Source: Pueribacillus theae | GTDB lineage: Bacteria > Bacillota > Bacilli > Bacillales > UBA6769 | Direction: 5' to 3' | DNA length: 64,000 nt | NCBI RefSeq assembly: GCF_003097615.1 | Contig: NZ_QCZG01000011.1 | Coordinates: forward strand, 26,573-90,572 | In this document: positions 1 through 9,222 of the stretch, one piece after another | How the letters are laid out: each line of letters starts with the position of its first letter | How positions within the stretch are numbered: the stretch's first letter is position 1 | Made by a program: the position numbers and the translations under genes | The notes under the pieces: generated by a model | Databases searched by the model: none | What the model was told of the DNA's origin: nothing | The model's input: the letters and a program-made list of their open reading frames with translations, nothing else

Positions 1-393
1 GAAAAATTACTCCAAACAGAGTCTTCTTTAAATAAAGATGAGAAAGAAAAAAAACGAATTTTGCTTACTCGCCATTCGTTTACAATTGATGAGAAAGAGG
101 CAGAGTTGTTTAACTTTGTTTTTATGGAAATGGATGGCTACAGCAGCTTCCGGCAAGCTTACTTTTCAGGTGAGGACTATGACAAACAAGCGGGAACAGA
201 AATGAGCGGGCAGATAAGCGAGAAAAAAAACATCCATTTAAATGAACCGATAACATTAGCCTACTTTATCAAGACCTCTGAAAATGAAATCGAGGCACAA
301 CAAGAAGACGTTTTTTCTTCCAAGGATAAGCTTCCAGATGATTTAGCCGCTTACGAGGATGTATATTTAATGCGTATGAAGGTGAGTAAGTAA
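1..393 (+). CDS. C-terminal part of an unknown protein (cut by window edge)
   Basis: Frame 1 is open from the first base to a TAA at 391-393, so the start lies upstream of the window. The visible 130 residues are charged and soluble-looking, rich in Glu and Lys, with no signal peptide, membrane segment or motif I recognise. A strong terminator follows 40 bases downstream, which supports this being the last gene of its unit. Function is not assigned. A TTG at 61 could be read as a start but has no Shine-Dalgarno sequence and the open frame continues before it. Confidence 0.6.
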   Translation, partial: EKLLQTESSLNKDEKEKKRILLTRHSFTIDEKEAELFNFVFMEMDGYSSFRQAYFSGEDYDKQAGTEMSGQISEKKNIHLNEPITLAYFIKTSENEIEAQQEDVFSSKDKLPDDLAAYEDVYLMRMKVSK

Positions 394-432
394 TCTCGCT
401 ATACATTGATAATGTTCCAAAATATTAGATAA

Positions 433-477
433 AAAGAGAGCCCGTCACTTTCTAAAATTGATGAGTTCTCTTTTTTA
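433..477 (+). terminator. Rho-independent terminator after the first gene
   Basis: A 15-position stem (433-447 pairing with 459-473, one mismatch and a few G-U pairs) is followed by a run of six T. It ends the transcript of the partial gene upstream. Confidence 0.8.
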
Positions 478-580
478 TTGGTTTGTAATTTCGAACAATA
501 GTCGATATAAGTTGCTTTTAAAAATGAAATTGAATTTTATTTATAATTATTTAAACTTCTTATTAAGAGAGGTGAAGGAT

Positions 581-700
581 ATGGATTTAAAAGATGTGCC
601 ATATTGGATTTTGCGATTGGATGAGGAAGATATGGAACTTACCAAAAAGTTTATTTTAAATTCTGGTTCCTTAAAAAAGTTAAAAAATCAAACGATATGA
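581..700 (+). pseudogene. Truncated DUF2089-like fragment
   Basis: A good Shine-Dalgarno (AGAGAGGTG) precedes ATG 581, giving a 39-residue peptide ending at TGA 698-700. The segment VPYWILRLDEEDMEL followed by KKFILNSGSLK looks like the N-terminal half of short Bacillus DUF2089 proteins, which normally continue from SGSLKE into a helix-turn-helix with a SYPTVR motif. Here the frame is lost straight after SGSLKK: the next frame reads K-S-N-D-M-K and stops. I read it as a decayed remnant of a small DNA-binding regulator. The family match is from memory. A genuine 39-residue peptide cannot be excluded. Confidence 0.5.
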
Positions 701-797
701 AGTAGTTTGTTGGAAAAAAGTAACTTATAAAGAAATTATAAAATCTACTTTTCATTGCAATATCGTATGATACAGTTGTTTCAGGAGGCGGCTTAGT

Positions 798-1499
798 ATG
801 AAAGCACGACTTTTGCTTGTTGAGGACGATCCGGAAATTGCGCGCGTCGTCCGCGACATGTTATCTCGTGAAGGATATGAAGTGACTTGGGCCACGACGG
901 GACTTGAGGGTTGGGAGGATTTTCAAGCAAATGGTTATGACCTTGTGCTGATCGATTTAATGCTTCCAGAAATGGATGGTTTCACCCTTTGTAAGAACAT
1001 CCGCTGGAAGAGTGATGTGCCAATGATTATCATAAGCGCCCGGAAAGAAGACGAAGATAAGATTGAAGGCTTGCATATTGGTGCAGATGATTATTTAGCA
1101 AAACCATTTAGTCTAGCTGAATTAAAAGCCCGGGTCGAATCCCATCTCCGCAGATGGTGGAGGTATCTTGGTGTACAGCATAAAGTTCAAAAAACCGAAT
1201 ACTTGAACGGGCTCATAATTTATTGGGAGCAGCAAAAGATTGTACTTAATGATTGTGAAATGAGCTTGACAAGTAAAGAGTTTTCACTCCTTCAATTATT
1301 GGCGCAAAATCCCGGGCGCATTTTTTCAAAAAGCGAGCTCTATCAACATATATGGAATCAAGCAGATGCGGAAGGATTGCATACGGTGACTGTACATATT
1401 AAATCACTTCGAGAAAAGCTTAGCGATCCTGTGAAAGCCCCGCTATTTATTCAAACAGTGTGGGGGAAAGGCTATCAATTTATCGGTGAACCTTTATGA
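798..1499 (+). CDS. OmpR/PhoB-family response regulator
   Basis: The protein has 233 residues. An N-terminal receiver domain carries the acidic pair in LVEDD, the phospho-acceptor Asp53 in LIDLMLPEMDG and the conserved Lys in AKPF. A winged-helix DNA-binding domain (about residues 130-230) ends in the typical VWGKGYQF. AGGAGGCGG lies just upstream of ATG 798. The stop overlaps the start of the histidine kinase (ATGA at 1496), so the two are translationally coupled. It is similar in kind to B. subtilis YclJ; the regulon is unknown, but the downstream lipoprotein and membrane genes are likely part of the same unit. Confidence 0.9.
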   Translation: MKARLLLVEDDPEIARVVRDMLSREGYEVTWATTGLEGWEDFQANGYDLVLIDLMLPEMDGFTLCKNIRWKSDVPMIIISARKEDEDKIEGLHIGADDYLAKPFSLAELKARVESHLRRWWRYLGVQHKVQKTEYLNGLIIYWEQQKIVLNDCEMSLTSKEFSLLQLLAQNPGRIFSKSELYQHIWNQADAEGLHTVTVHIKSLREKLSDPVKAPLFIQTVWGKGYQFIGEPL

Positions 1500-2974
1500 A
1501 GCTCAAAACATGGTTATTGCTCTCTTATTTTATCGTTATGCTTCTTCCCCTTGTTGCTGCTTATTTTTTATTCGCTTGGATTCAGTCCTATAACGATGGG
1601 CAAAAAGTGATGGAATATTTTCAAGCTTCTTCGGAGCTTGAAAATATCCGAAACGTATTAGATGATCCCTCGTTATACCATCCAAAAAAGAACTTTAAAA
1701 AAGTGGGGCAACTTACCGGTCAACACGTTTCAATCGAGTTATACAATGCGGACGGTTTTGTACTTTTTCATTCGAAGCCTTCTTTTGCAGCGCCATCTCT
1801 CATTGGAAAAAAAGAATTATATGAGAACTTATATTCTCTAAAGCAGGGCTATCGCACGTACAGCTACAAACAGCCTGTTTTTGAAGATAACCGCCTTGTC
1901 GGCTTTTATAAAGTAAACATAGCTAGAGATGAGTGGGTTTCGGGTGTCTCTAACCGCACATCGTTCATGTTCGTCATCTTTATCTCCTTATTTTTACTTA
2001 TTTACTTGATTGTTGCCATGCTCGTTAATAAAAAACTTAATCAGCGATTAGGAAGTTTAATGAATGAGATGACAGCTTTTGCAAATGGAGAAACGTTAGA
2101 AGAAACACCTACAAATAAAGACGAAATCGGAGTATTGCAGAAACATTTTTACGATATGAGAAAGCAAATCAATACAGCAAGGGAAGCCATTGAAAAAGAA
2201 CAAAGCATGAAGGAGTATATGATTGCAACGATTTCCCATGATTTAAAAACACCATTAACGTCGATTCGGGCTTATGCGGAATCACTTGATGAAAGACAAG
2301 CATTGTCTCGCGAAGAACAAAAAGAGTATCGTGACATTATTGTTGAGAAAGCTAATTTTATGAAGCAGATGTTAGATGATCTATTAACCTATACATTGCT
2401 TCAATCACCAACATATGAAATGGAACTTGTACCAGTGGAAGGTGATGAGTTTTTTGAGATGCTCGTTTCAGACTATGAGCCATTATGTAAGGAAAAGGGC
2501 ATCATTCTTCACACGTATTGTGAAGTTAATGGCACATATGAGGTCAATCCAAAACAAATGATACGTGTAGCGAATAATTTAATGAGCAACGCGATACAGC
2601 ATACGGATCATGGACATCAAATATGGCTAGCCGCTCTTTCAGATGGCAGCCTTTCACCGGACTGGCTGTTTGATTTTGTGAAAAAAGAACTCTCAAGTCA
2701 CGCGGGAGATGATGTGTATTTTATTGTTCAAAATGAAGGAAGCGGAATTGCTAAAGAAAAAATCACCCATATTTTTGATCCGCTTTACCAGGCAGATCAA
2801 GCGAGAAGCAAAAAAGAGGCTCGCGGAACAGGCCTTGGATTAAGCATTACAAAACAAATTATTGAGAAACATGGCGGAAATATCCAAATGTTTTCAGAAG
2901 AAAACCGGGGAGCATGTGTCGTATGCCGCTTGCCAAAACGGGAAAATGTAGGTGAATGTGTTGAAACACGGTAG
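1496..2974 (+). CDS. Sensor histidine kinase, membrane-bound
   Basis: The protein has 492 residues. A membrane segment at about 8-27 and another at about 157-178 flank an extracytoplasmic sensor region of about 130 residues. A HAMP linker, the HisKA box with His248 in ISHDLKTPL, and an ATPase domain with an N box (NNLMSNAIQH), NEGSGI and GTGLGLSITKQI follow. It presumably phosphorylates the regulator encoded immediately upstream, with which it overlaps by 4 bases. A stretch of about 35 residues between the N box and the G1 box is longer than in a minimal ATPase domain. The signal sensed cannot be read from the sequence. Confidence 0.9.
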   Translation: MKLKTWLLLSYFIVMLLPLVAAYFLFAWIQSYNDGQKVMEYFQASSELENIRNVLDDPSLYHPKKNFKKVGQLTGQHVSIELYNADGFVLFHSKPSFAAPSLIGKKELYENLYSLKQGYRTYSYKQPVFEDNRLVGFYKVNIARDEWVSGVSNRTSFMFVIFISLFLLIYLIVAMLVNKKLNQRLGSLMNEMTAFANGETLEETPTNKDEIGVLQKHFYDMRKQINTAREAIEKEQSMKEYMIATISHDLKTPLTSIRAYAESLDERQALSREEQKEYRDIIVEKANFMKQMLDDLLTYTLLQSPTYEMELVPVEGDEFFEMLVSDYEPLCKEKGIILHTYCEVNGTYEVNPKQMIRVANNLMSNAIQHTDHGHQIWLAALSDGSLSPDWLFDFVKKELSSHAGDDVYFIVQNEGSGIAKEKITHIFDPLYQADQARSKKEARGTGLGLSITKQIIEKHGGNIQMFSEENRGACVVCRLPKRENVGECVETR

Positions 2975-4064
2975 GCAAATAGGGAAGTCATTGATTTTAG
3001 CAATCATTATTTTTATGTTATTTGGCTGTTCAAATGAATCCAGTCAATTTTCACCGGAAGAAGTCATTCACAATGCACTGCAAGAAGTAGAATCGGTAGA
3101 GTCTTTTTATGGTGAATCAAAAGTGATTTATCAAGAGAAAGGAAGAACAGCAGATGCGTTTGTCTTTAAAGAATGGCGTAGCAAAGATGGCAAAAGTAGA
3201 ATCGAGATAGTAAATGAAGATGGTAGTATGGATTCAATCTCTGTTTTCGATGGTTCAAGTACGATGACATATCAACCTAAAGAAAAGACTGCTTTCATAC
3301 TCGATGATGCTAATCTTTACCCTTTGAATCAACCTACACCGAAAGAAGAAGTACAACTTTTGCTAAATACGATACGTGATACCCATACGGTTTCTTTCAA
3401 AGGGGAAGAGGAAATGATCGGTCGGATGACTTATCATATTACAGCGAATGTAAAACAAAACACTAAATCAATCTATGGGAATCAAGAGCTATGGATCGAT
3501 AAGGAAAACTGGATGGTTCTTAAAACAAAATCGACAACAGGCGATGTGGATTCGGAAGTTACGTATACAAGCGTTGACTTTGATCCAAATATTCCTCCTG
3601 ACGTATTTACGCTTGACTTGCCAGATGATGTCCAAATTCAAAATCTAGACGATTTAAGTGAAATAAGTGAAGGCTCACTCGAAGATGCAGTAAATAAAGT
3701 CGGAAGTGACTTCCTTTATTTCCCGGAGAAGGATGGACTTTCAATTTCAAAAGTTGAAATTGAGGAGTTTAAAGGGGAAATCAGCCGGAATGAAGTGAAC
3801 ATTGATTATGAAAAAGATGACCGTCTTTATTTGGAAATGACAGTATTTGAAGCTCCGGAAGAAACAGGGGAAGATTCTCAAATTTTCCCGGGAGATGAGG
3901 AAATTAACGTTCGTGGAAATAAAGGGACGTATGCGGAGTTAAGCGATTTTCGCCTATTGAATTGGCAAGAAGATGGGATTACGTATTCGGTACAACTCAT
4001 TGATCCAAATCTTACGATTGAGAAATTAATCGAATTGACTGAAAAAATGGTAAAAGTTGATTGA
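2961..4064 (+). CDS. LolA-like/DUF4367 lipoprotein
   Basis: The N-terminus is a lipoprotein signal ending in the lipobox MLFGC, so the mature protein is anchored outside the membrane. The central part resembles the LolA/LppX superfamily beta-sheet fold (FVFKEWRSKDGKSRIEIV and ELWIDKENWMVLK stretches), and the last 110 residues look like DUF4367. Such proteins often sit next to two-component systems and are thought to be envelope sensors or modulators. The TTG at 2961 is preferred because AGGTG at 2950-2954 is well spaced for it; GTG at 2952 or 2958 are alternatives. The gene overlaps the end of the kinase gene. Confidence 0.75.
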   Translation: MKHGRQIGKSLILAIIIFMLFGCSNESSQFSPEEVIHNALQEVESVESFYGESKVIYQEKGRTADAFVFKEWRSKDGKSRIEIVNEDGSMDSISVFDGSSTMTYQPKEKTAFILDDANLYPLNQPTPKEEVQLLLNTIRDTHTVSFKGEEEMIGRMTYHITANVKQNTKSIYGNQELWIDKENWMVLKTKSTTGDVDSEVTYTSVDFDPNIPPDVFTLDLPDDVQIQNLDDLSEISEGSLEDAVNKVGSDFLYFPEKDGLSISKVEIEEFKGEISRNEVNIDYEKDDRLYLEMTVFEAPEETGEDSQIFPGDEEINVRGNKGTYAELSDFRLLNWQEDGITYSVQLIDPNLTIEKLIELTEKMVKVD

Positions 4065-4080
4065 ATTGGGGAGAGAGCGC

Positions 4081-4341
4081 ATGTTTTATCAGCTCGTTGC
4101 TGGAATGATGACCGCTGTTTTCATTGCGACTGTTTATTACCTGCTTATCCTATTTCCATTTCCAATGATTTCACTGTCATCTGGTTATTTGCTTGGTTTG
4201 ATCGTCTTACTTTTTGGTTTGTATCGGATGATGGTTGCCCGAACAAAAGGGAAAAAAACAGACGCAAAGGTGATCATCATTGCTGGAGTTCTATTAATCC
4301 TGACGACATTTTTATTAAATATTTTTAAAATCAATATTTGA
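4081..4341 (+). CDS. Small membrane protein of unknown function
   Basis: The product has 86 residues with three predicted membrane segments (about 5-25, 30-48 and 60-82) and a short Lys/Arg-rich loop after the second. GGGGAGAG at 4068-4075 is correctly placed for ATG 4081; an in-frame TTG at 4057 lacks such a site and would overlap the lipoprotein gene. It is probably co-transcribed with the two-component system and lipoprotein. I do not recognise the family. Confidence 0.6.
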   Translation: MFYQLVAGMMTAVFIATVYYLLILFPFPMISLSSGYLLGLIVLLFGLYRMMVARTKGKKTDAKVIIIAGVLLILTTFLLNIFKINI

Positions 4342-4375
4342 ACAACCTCTTGAAGGGAAAGAAGGTGGGCTGCCA

Positions 4376-4672
4376 ATGGAATTGGATTTCTTATGGATAG
4401 GCATTGGAATGGCTATTGCAGGCTATTTTATAGGGGATGGGTTGAAAAATTTTAAAAACCCAAATGCAAAAAATTTGATTGATTCATTCGATGAAGATGA
4501 GGAACTTGAGCTAATTAAAGAAAACGAAGTTCATTATTTTTTAGGCATAGCAAAAGAAGATGTACAATCTTTAATCCAAGAATACCCGAACATTCCGCAC
4601 ATTACGATCAATGGAAAGATCTACTTTCAAAAATCGCAATTACGGGAATGGTTGTTGAATTTAGGGAAATGA
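4376..4672 (+). CDS. Small membrane-anchored protein with a wHTH-like C-terminus
   Basis: The product has 98 residues. One membrane helix (about 5-22) is followed by an acidic segment (DEDEELELIKE), and then about 45 residues that resemble an excisionase-type winged helix (GIAKEDVQSLI, ITINGKIYFQKSQLREWL). That arrangement suggests a membrane-tethered protein with a small folded or nucleic-acid-binding domain, but the function is unknown. A GAAGGTGGG site precedes ATG 4376. It lies 34 bases after the preceding small membrane gene on the same strand. Confidence 0.6.
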   Translation: MELDFLWIGIGMAIAGYFIGDGLKNFKNPNAKNLIDSFDEDEELELIKENEVHYFLGIAKEDVQSLIQEYPNIPHITINGKIYFQKSQLREWLLNLGK

Positions 4673-4715
4673 GCATAATCTACTAGAAAGAATCGCTTCC
4701 TGATCGCGTAAAAAA

Positions 4716-4742
4716 AGAAAGTTTTAAAAAAGTAGTATCGTA
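4716..4742 (+). promoter_or_regulatory. Possible SigW-type promoter of the ykn operon
   Basis: AGAAAG at 4716-4721 and CGTA at 4739-4742, with an AT-rich 17-base spacer, resemble the extracytoplasmic sigma-W consensus (TGAAAC, 16 bases, CGTA). In B. subtilis yknWXYZ belongs to the SigW regulon (established knowledge), which is why this weak match is worth noting. The -35 has two mismatches and the spacer is one base long, so this is tentative. Confidence 0.35.
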
Positions 4743-4806
4743 GAACATAAAAGAATATGATAAAGTGGGCATGAGCTTATTTTAACTTTTAAGGAGAGGA
4801 TTTAGA

Positions 4807-5466
4807 ATGTCTGAAGAAACAAAAATAGAAAAACCATCACTATTTGGGATGATTTGGAGCCCAAGTGAGCAGTTTGAACGAATCAAGCAGCGCCCTAAGA
4901 TTTGGGGGGCAATGGTCGTTGTTACTATCTTAACCATTATTGGGATGTGGTTACAGACACTAGGAGTTGACATTCCTGAACTTGATGGAATGCCTGAAGA
5001 TCAACTCGCAGGAATCCAAGTATTTACAACAATTACAACGATTGTCATGGGTCTATTTATACCGATTATTGGTGTGTTGATTTCCAGTGCCATTCATTTA
5101 CTCATCGCAAAAATTGCACGTTCCGAAGTATCTTTTAAACAATTATTTTCAATGAATACGTATATTATGATCATTTCGGCGCTTAGCTTACTCATCAACG
5201 GGATTCTCATGGCACTCGTTGGAGGTGATCCTGAAAAACTTTTAACAAGCTTAGGATCAATTATTAATGTAGAAGGAGCTATGGGCGGCTTATTTAATAG
5301 CTTGGAAGTATTTACAATTTGGGAAGTTATTTTGACGGCAATGGGGCTTCATAAAGTCGCGAACTTTTCGAAAGGCTTGGCATGGACGATTGCGATTGCA
5401 TTCTTTGTGATTGCCGTCATCTTTTCAATGATCGGAACTGCTTTTAGCGGCATGGCTGGTGTTTAA
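4807..5466 (+). CDS. yknW: YknW-like Yip1-domain membrane protein
   Basis: The product has 219 residues with five hydrophobic segments and the Yip1-family N-terminal signature (FGMIWSPSEQFERIKQRPK). In B. subtilis YknW interacts with the YknXYZ ABC complex and is needed for protection against the SdpC cannibalism toxin. The gene stands directly ahead of the adaptor, ATPase and permease genes, the same order as in B. subtilis. AAGGAGAGG precedes ATG 4807. Assignment rests on family signature plus gene order. Confidence 0.8.
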   Translation: MSEETKIEKPSLFGMIWSPSEQFERIKQRPKIWGAMVVVTILTIIGMWLQTLGVDIPELDGMPEDQLAGIQVFTTITTIVMGLFIPIIGVLISSAIHLLIAKIARSEVSFKQLFSMNTYIMIISALSLLINGILMALVGGDPEKLLTSLGSIINVEGAMGGLFNSLEVFTIWEVILTAMGLHKVANFSKGLAWTIAIAFFVIAVIFSMIGTAFSGMAGV

Positions 5467-5472
5467 AATAAC

Positions 5473-6579
5473 ATGAAAAAAGTTTGGATTGCAGTAGGAA
5501 TTGTTATCGTACTTGCAGGACTGATTGGATTTAACATTTGGAAAAAATCAGCTGAAGGAAAAATTACAGCTGAAGTGACGACATTAAAGGAAGAAACAAT
5601 CACAGAAACAGTCATGACGCCAGGGCAGTTAAAACTTGCCGACCAACAAACGATTTATCATTCACCTGAAAAAGGGGAAGTGGCTGAAATTTTCGTAAAA
5701 GAAGGCGATGATGTGAAAAAAGGCACACCGCTTATCCGCTACGAAAATAAACAGCTGACACTTGAACAAAAGCAAAATGAACTGCAGCTTCGATCGGCTT
5801 ACTTGCAAGCGAATGATCTTAGAAAACAACACGAAGAACTTGACAAATTATTAAAAGATGATAAAGATAACGAACAACTGAAAGCCGAGCATGATCAAAT
5901 AAAATTACAGCAACAGCAAGCAAATATTGAAATCCAACAGCAACAGCTTCAAAAAGAGTCGATTCAACAGCAAATGAACGACCTGGAAATAAAAAGTGAC
6001 ATTGATGGAAAAGTTGTTGAAGTGAATGAACAGGCTGCTGCGGGAGCGAATCAGCTTGAACAGCAGCCGGTCGTTCGTATCGGAACAATTGATAAATTGA
6101 TTGTTGAAGGCGTCATCTCAGAATATGATACGTTAAAAATTAAAAAAGGCCAGACAGTGACATTAAAGTCTGACGCTGTGCCCGATAAAACATGGAAAGG
6201 CAAAGTAAGCCTCGTAGCGGATCTGCCGAAAGAATTGGACAACCTTGGCACAGAAACCAGTACGGGCGGCGTGCAATATCCCGTTCAAATTACGGTTGAA
6301 GACAAAGAAATGAACTTAAAACCCGGCTTTCAAATGATTGTTGAAATCACGACGGATGAACATAAAGCGAACGTTCTTCCACTGACTGCGGTGAAGCAGG
6401 ACGGAGACGATAATTATGTTTATATCGTTAAAAACAAAAAGGCGGTTCGGCAAAAAGTAAAAGTAGGTTCAGTCTCCAATGAAACGATTGAAATAACAGA
6501 TGGGCTTTCAAACAAGGAGAAAGTCATTGTCGAGCCTCCAGACAAGCTAAAAGAAGGCATGGAAGTGACGGTCAAATGA
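5473..6579 (+). CDS. yknX: YknX-like efflux adaptor (RND/MacA type)
   Basis: The product has 368 residues with one N-terminal membrane anchor (about 5-22). The membrane-fusion fold follows: a lipoyl-type barrel ([20 protein letters not shown]), a long Gln-rich coiled coil (about 95-175), the second lipoyl half ([12 protein letters not shown]) and a beta-barrel region. It would link the extracellular side of the permease to its substrate, as MacA does. It lies 6 bases after yknW and overlaps yknY by 4. The very Gln-rich hairpin (repeated QQQ) is a low-complexity feature of the coiled coil. Confidence 0.85.
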   Translation: MKKVWIAVGIVIVLAGLIGFNIWKKSAEGKITAEVTTLKEETITETVMTPGQLKLADQQTIYHSPEKGEVAEIFVKEGDDVKKGTPLIRYENKQLTLEQKQNELQLRSAYLQANDLRKQHEELDKLLKDDKDNEQLKAEHDQIKLQQQQANIEIQQQQLQKESIQQQMNDLEIKSDIDGKVVEVNEQAAAGANQLEQQPVVRIGTIDKLIVEGVISEYDTLKIKKGQTVTLKSDAVPDKTWKGKVSLVADLPKELDNLGTETSTGGVQYPVQITVEDKEMNLKPGFQMIVEITTDEHKANVLPLTAVKQDGDDNYVYIVKNKKAVRQKVKVGSVSNETIEITDGLSNKEKVIVEPPDKLKEGMEVTVK

Positions 6580-7277
6580 TTCGTCTAAAATCAATCGTCA
6601 AAAGTTTTACAATGGGAAATGAGCAAGTCAATGTTTTAAAAGGAATTGACTTGGACATTCGCGACGGAGAATTCGTTGCAATCATGGGCCCTTCCGGATC
6701 AGGAAAATCAACGCTCATGAATATTATTGGCTGCTTGGACCGGCCTACAAGCGGAGAGTATTATCTGAACGGTGAACGAGTATCTGAACATGATGAAAAT
6801 GAACTCGCCCGCGTTAGAAATCAATCGATTGGCTTTGTATTCCAACAGTTCCAACTTTTGCCGCGCTTAAATGCTTTAAAAAATGTAGAGCTTCCAATGA
6901 TTTATGCTGGCAAACCGAAAAGTGAAAGGGAAGAAAAGGCTGCTGAAGCGCTCAAAAAGGTAGGGCTTTCCGACCGCATGTACCACTTGCCTAACGAATT
7001 ATCTGGAGGACAAAAGCAGCGTGTTGCGATCGCGAGGGCGATTGTGAATGAACCAGCACTTATTTTAGCGGATGAACCGACAGGAGCACTCGATTCAAAA
7101 ACAAGTGTGCAAATTATGGACCTGTTTACACTTTTAAACCAAGAAGGCACGACAATTATTCTTGTGACCCATGAACCTGAAGTAGCAGAGTATGCCGAAA
7201 GAATTGTTCTCGTTCGAGACGGCAAACTAACGAGTGAATATAAGGATGTTGAGTCAGAGGAGGGAAGCGAAGGGTGA
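6576..7277 (+). CDS. yknY: YknY-like ABC transporter ATPase (MacB/LolD type)
   Basis: The product has 233 residues with Walker [10 protein letters not shown] (about 38-46), a Q loop ([12 protein letters not shown]), the signature LSGGQKQR, Walker [13 protein letters not shown] and the switch His in [11 protein letters not shown]. The spacing and sequence are those of the MacB/LolD ATPases that work with FtsX-like permeases by mechanotransmission. The start overlaps the end of yknX (ATGA), and the end overlaps the GTG start of yknZ. Confidence 0.9.
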   Translation: MIRLKSIVKSFTMGNEQVNVLKGIDLDIRDGEFVAIMGPSGSGKSTLMNIIGCLDRPTSGEYYLNGERVSEHDENELARVRNQSIGFVFQQFQLLPRLNALKNVELPMIYAGKPKSEREEKAAEALKKVGLSDRMYHLPNELSGGQKQRVAIARAIVNEPALILADEPTGALDSKTSVQIMDLFTLLNQEGTTIILVTHEPEVAEYAERIVLVRDGKLTSEYKDVESEEGSEG

Positions 7278-8467
7278 GTGTGTTTGAAAATCTTAAAATG
7301 GCGCTTTCTTCGCTTCGCGCTCATAAAATGCGTTCCGTTTTAACAATGCTCGGTATTATTATTGGTGTCGGTTCTGTCATCGCGGTCGTTGCGATTGGGC
7401 AAGGTGGCGAAGCGATGCTAAAATCGCAAATTGTCGGTGAAGGCAATACAATCGAATTGTTTTATACACCTTCTGACGAAGAGTTGCAGGCGAATCCTAA
7501 CGCTTTGCTGAGTAACCCATTTACCCCGGAAGACATTCAAGCCATTGAGGGGATACCTGGAATGAAAGCGGTTATTGCGACAAGCTCAGAGTTTGGCAAT
7601 GCAAGGTATCGAGAAGACACCCTAGATGCTTCGATTACTGGGATTAATCAGTCATATTTAGATTTGAATGGATTAAAAGTCGAAGAAGGAAGAAACTTCG
7701 TTTCGTCTGATTTCCTTGGCGGCAGGCGAACAGCCATCGTTAGCCATTCTTTTCAAGAGGAGCTTTTTGATGGGGAAAACCCGATTGGACAAGTGCTCTA
7801 CATTCAGTCACAGCCTGTCGAAATTATTGGCTTGCTGGAAAAACCAACCGGACTTTTCGCTTTTGGATCAAATGAAGTGTACTTGCCATGGAAAACATGG
7901 CGGACAGTTTTCGGAAAAAGTGAATACAGCCAAGTCACCCTTCAAACAGCAAACCCCGATGATCTGCAAGAGGTTGGCAAAAATGCGGCTGATATGCTCA
8001 ACCGTCTGCATGATACCGATGAAGCCTACCAAGTCTTGAACATGGAAGAAATTGCACAGGGAATCGGTCAAGTTACGCGAATTATGACCATAATTATTGG
8101 CAGCATTGCTGGTGTCTCGCTTCTCGTAGGAGGCATTGGTGTCATGAATATTATGCTTGTTTCCGTGACAGAGCGAACGCGTGAAATTGGAATTCGTATG
8201 TCTGTTGGAGCGACAAGGGGCCAAATTTTACTTCAATTTCTAATCGAGGCAGTGACACTTACACTAATCGGCGGCGGCATTGGGATTTTGCTTGGAGGAG
8301 GAGCAGCATCGCTAGTGTCCTATTTTGCCGGATGGCCATCTCTTGTATCTTGGCCCGTTATACTTGGAGGGATGTTATTCTCAATGATCATTGGCGTTGT
8401 CTTTGGAATATTACCTGCGAACAAAGCGTCTCGCCTTGATCCGATTGAATCATTGAGGTATGAATAA
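7274..8467 (+). CDS. yknZ: YknZ-like ABC permease (MacB/FtsX family)
   Basis: The product has 397 residues in MacB topology: one membrane segment near the N-terminus (about 20-42), a large extracytoplasmic domain, and three C-terminal segments containing [20 protein letters not shown], the conserved FtsX-like permease signature. It starts at GTG 7274, overlapping yknY. The unit ends just before a miniature repeat element whose left target repeat begins 4 bases after the stop. Predicted role: peptide-toxin resistance together with YknWXY. Confidence 0.9.
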   Translation: MSVFENLKMALSSLRAHKMRSVLTMLGIIIGVGSVIAVVAIGQGGEAMLKSQIVGEGNTIELFYTPSDEELQANPNALLSNPFTPEDIQAIEGIPGMKAVIATSSEFGNARYREDTLDASITGINQSYLDLNGLKVEEGRNFVSSDFLGGRRTAIVSHSFQEELFDGENPIGQVLYIQSQPVEIIGLLEKPTGLFAFGSNEVYLPWKTWRTVFGKSEYSQVTLQTANPDDLQEVGKNAADMLNRLHDTDEAYQVLNMEEIAQGIGQVTRIMTIIIGSIAGVSLLVGGIGVMNIMLVSVTERTREIGIRMSVGATRGQILLQFLIEAVTLTLIGGGIGILLGGGAASLVSYFAGWPSLVSWPVILGGMLFSMIIGVVFGILPANKASRLDPIESLRYE

Positions 8468-8475
8468 AGCTATTA

Positions 8476-8769
8476 GTGTGTGTTCAAAAAGGAGGACAAT
8501 TAGAGGCAAGAAGGTCGAGGAAGCGCAGCTTTGAGCACCACAGCGACGAGCGATACTGCTATGATCCACTTCGAGTTGCACCGAGGAAGCATGCTTCGGA
8601 GCAATGCTTGTAGACGCAGGTGCATAACTCCTTTAAGTGAGGAGCGGAAAAGCAAGCTGACGAAGAGATTCGTAGCCTATTAATGAAAGTTCGACTAAAG
8701 ACATCACTTCCTGTGATAACGTCGAACTGACTTACCTCCTGTAAGCCTCCGGACTTTTTGAACATCCTC
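8476..8769 (+). mobile_element. Miniature inverted-repeat element, copy A (294 bp)
   Basis: The ends are imperfect inverted repeats: GTGTGTGTTCAAAAAG at the left and, inverted, GAGGATGTTCAAAAAG at the right. A 5-bp direct repeat TATTA (8471-8475 and 8770-8774) looks like a target duplication. The last 120 bases are almost identical to copy B (32415-32560, opposite orientation), including an inner hairpin GTTCGAC/GTCGAAC. Relative to B it carries about 135 extra bases bounded by GCAAG direct repeats. No plausible transposase is encoded; an open frame inside on the minus strand is a repeat artefact. It separates yknZ from the first cobalamin riboswitch. Confidence 0.8.
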
Positions 8770-8841
8770 TATTAAAAATCCATTGCGTTTGTAAAGAAGA
8801 TAGTATAAGCTATATGTAACAGTCAATTGAATATTGGTTTG

Positions 8842-9003
8842 TTAAAGGTGCGTATTTTGCAATACGCTTAAAAGGGAAGTTCGGTGAAAGTCCGACACGG
8901 TCCCGCCACTGTAAATAGGTAGATCGGTATCATTACCACTGGAATTTGTTTCTGGGAAGGGATATGCGATTGATGACCTATAAGTCAGGAGACCTGCCTT
9001 TAA
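8842..9003 (+). ncRNA. Cobalamin riboswitch 1
   Basis: It contains the B12-box hallmarks: AAAAGGGAA, GGTGAAAGTCCGACACGG, the CCCGCCACTGTAAA core, and AGTCAGGAGACCTGCC near the 3' end. P1 closes by TTAAAGG (8842-8848) with CCTTTAA (8997-9003), and a short P2 forms from GCGTATT/AATACGC. The expression platform ends in the terminator at 9147-9184, so adenosylcobalamin should switch off the downstream btuF-btuCD-cbi operon by transcription attenuation. A possible promoter (TTGCGT at 8783, TATAAG at 8804) has a short 15-base spacer. Confidence 0.95.
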
Positions 9004-9146
9004 TCAAAGCATCAGTAATCCTACGAGGAATAGGAAGATGTTTAAGTAAACGTTGCGTGTTTTTAGTACATGCTCCGTAAACTAAGACATTATGTGGCAG
9101 AATCATAGCCAACAATTACAAGTGCGAGAGTTTTATAAAGAAGCTC

Positions 9147-9184
9147 AGGCACTCTTCCTAGCCTTCAGGAAGAGTGCCTTTTTC
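9147..9184 (+). terminator. Riboswitch-controlled terminator 1
   Basis: A perfect 13-bp stem (AGGCACTCTTCCT pairing with its complement at 9167-9179), a 7-base loop and a T run, placed between riboswitch 1 and btuF. It acts as the OFF-state attenuator of the first cobalamin operon. Confidence 0.9.
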
Positions 9185-9222
9185 ATTTGCCAAAACGATG
9201 TGAAAGTTGAGGTTAATCAAAA

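Noticed and set aside
4338..4352. TTTGAACAACCTCTT resembling one tip of the repeat family
   Set aside because: Only one half is present, with no inverted partner or target duplication; probably chance, or a relic too small to support.
8559..8765. A 68-codon minus-strand frame within copy A (starting MFKKSGGLQEV)
   Set aside because: It lies wholly inside a palindromic repeat, has no ribosome-binding site, and its sequence follows the element, so it is a repeat artefact.
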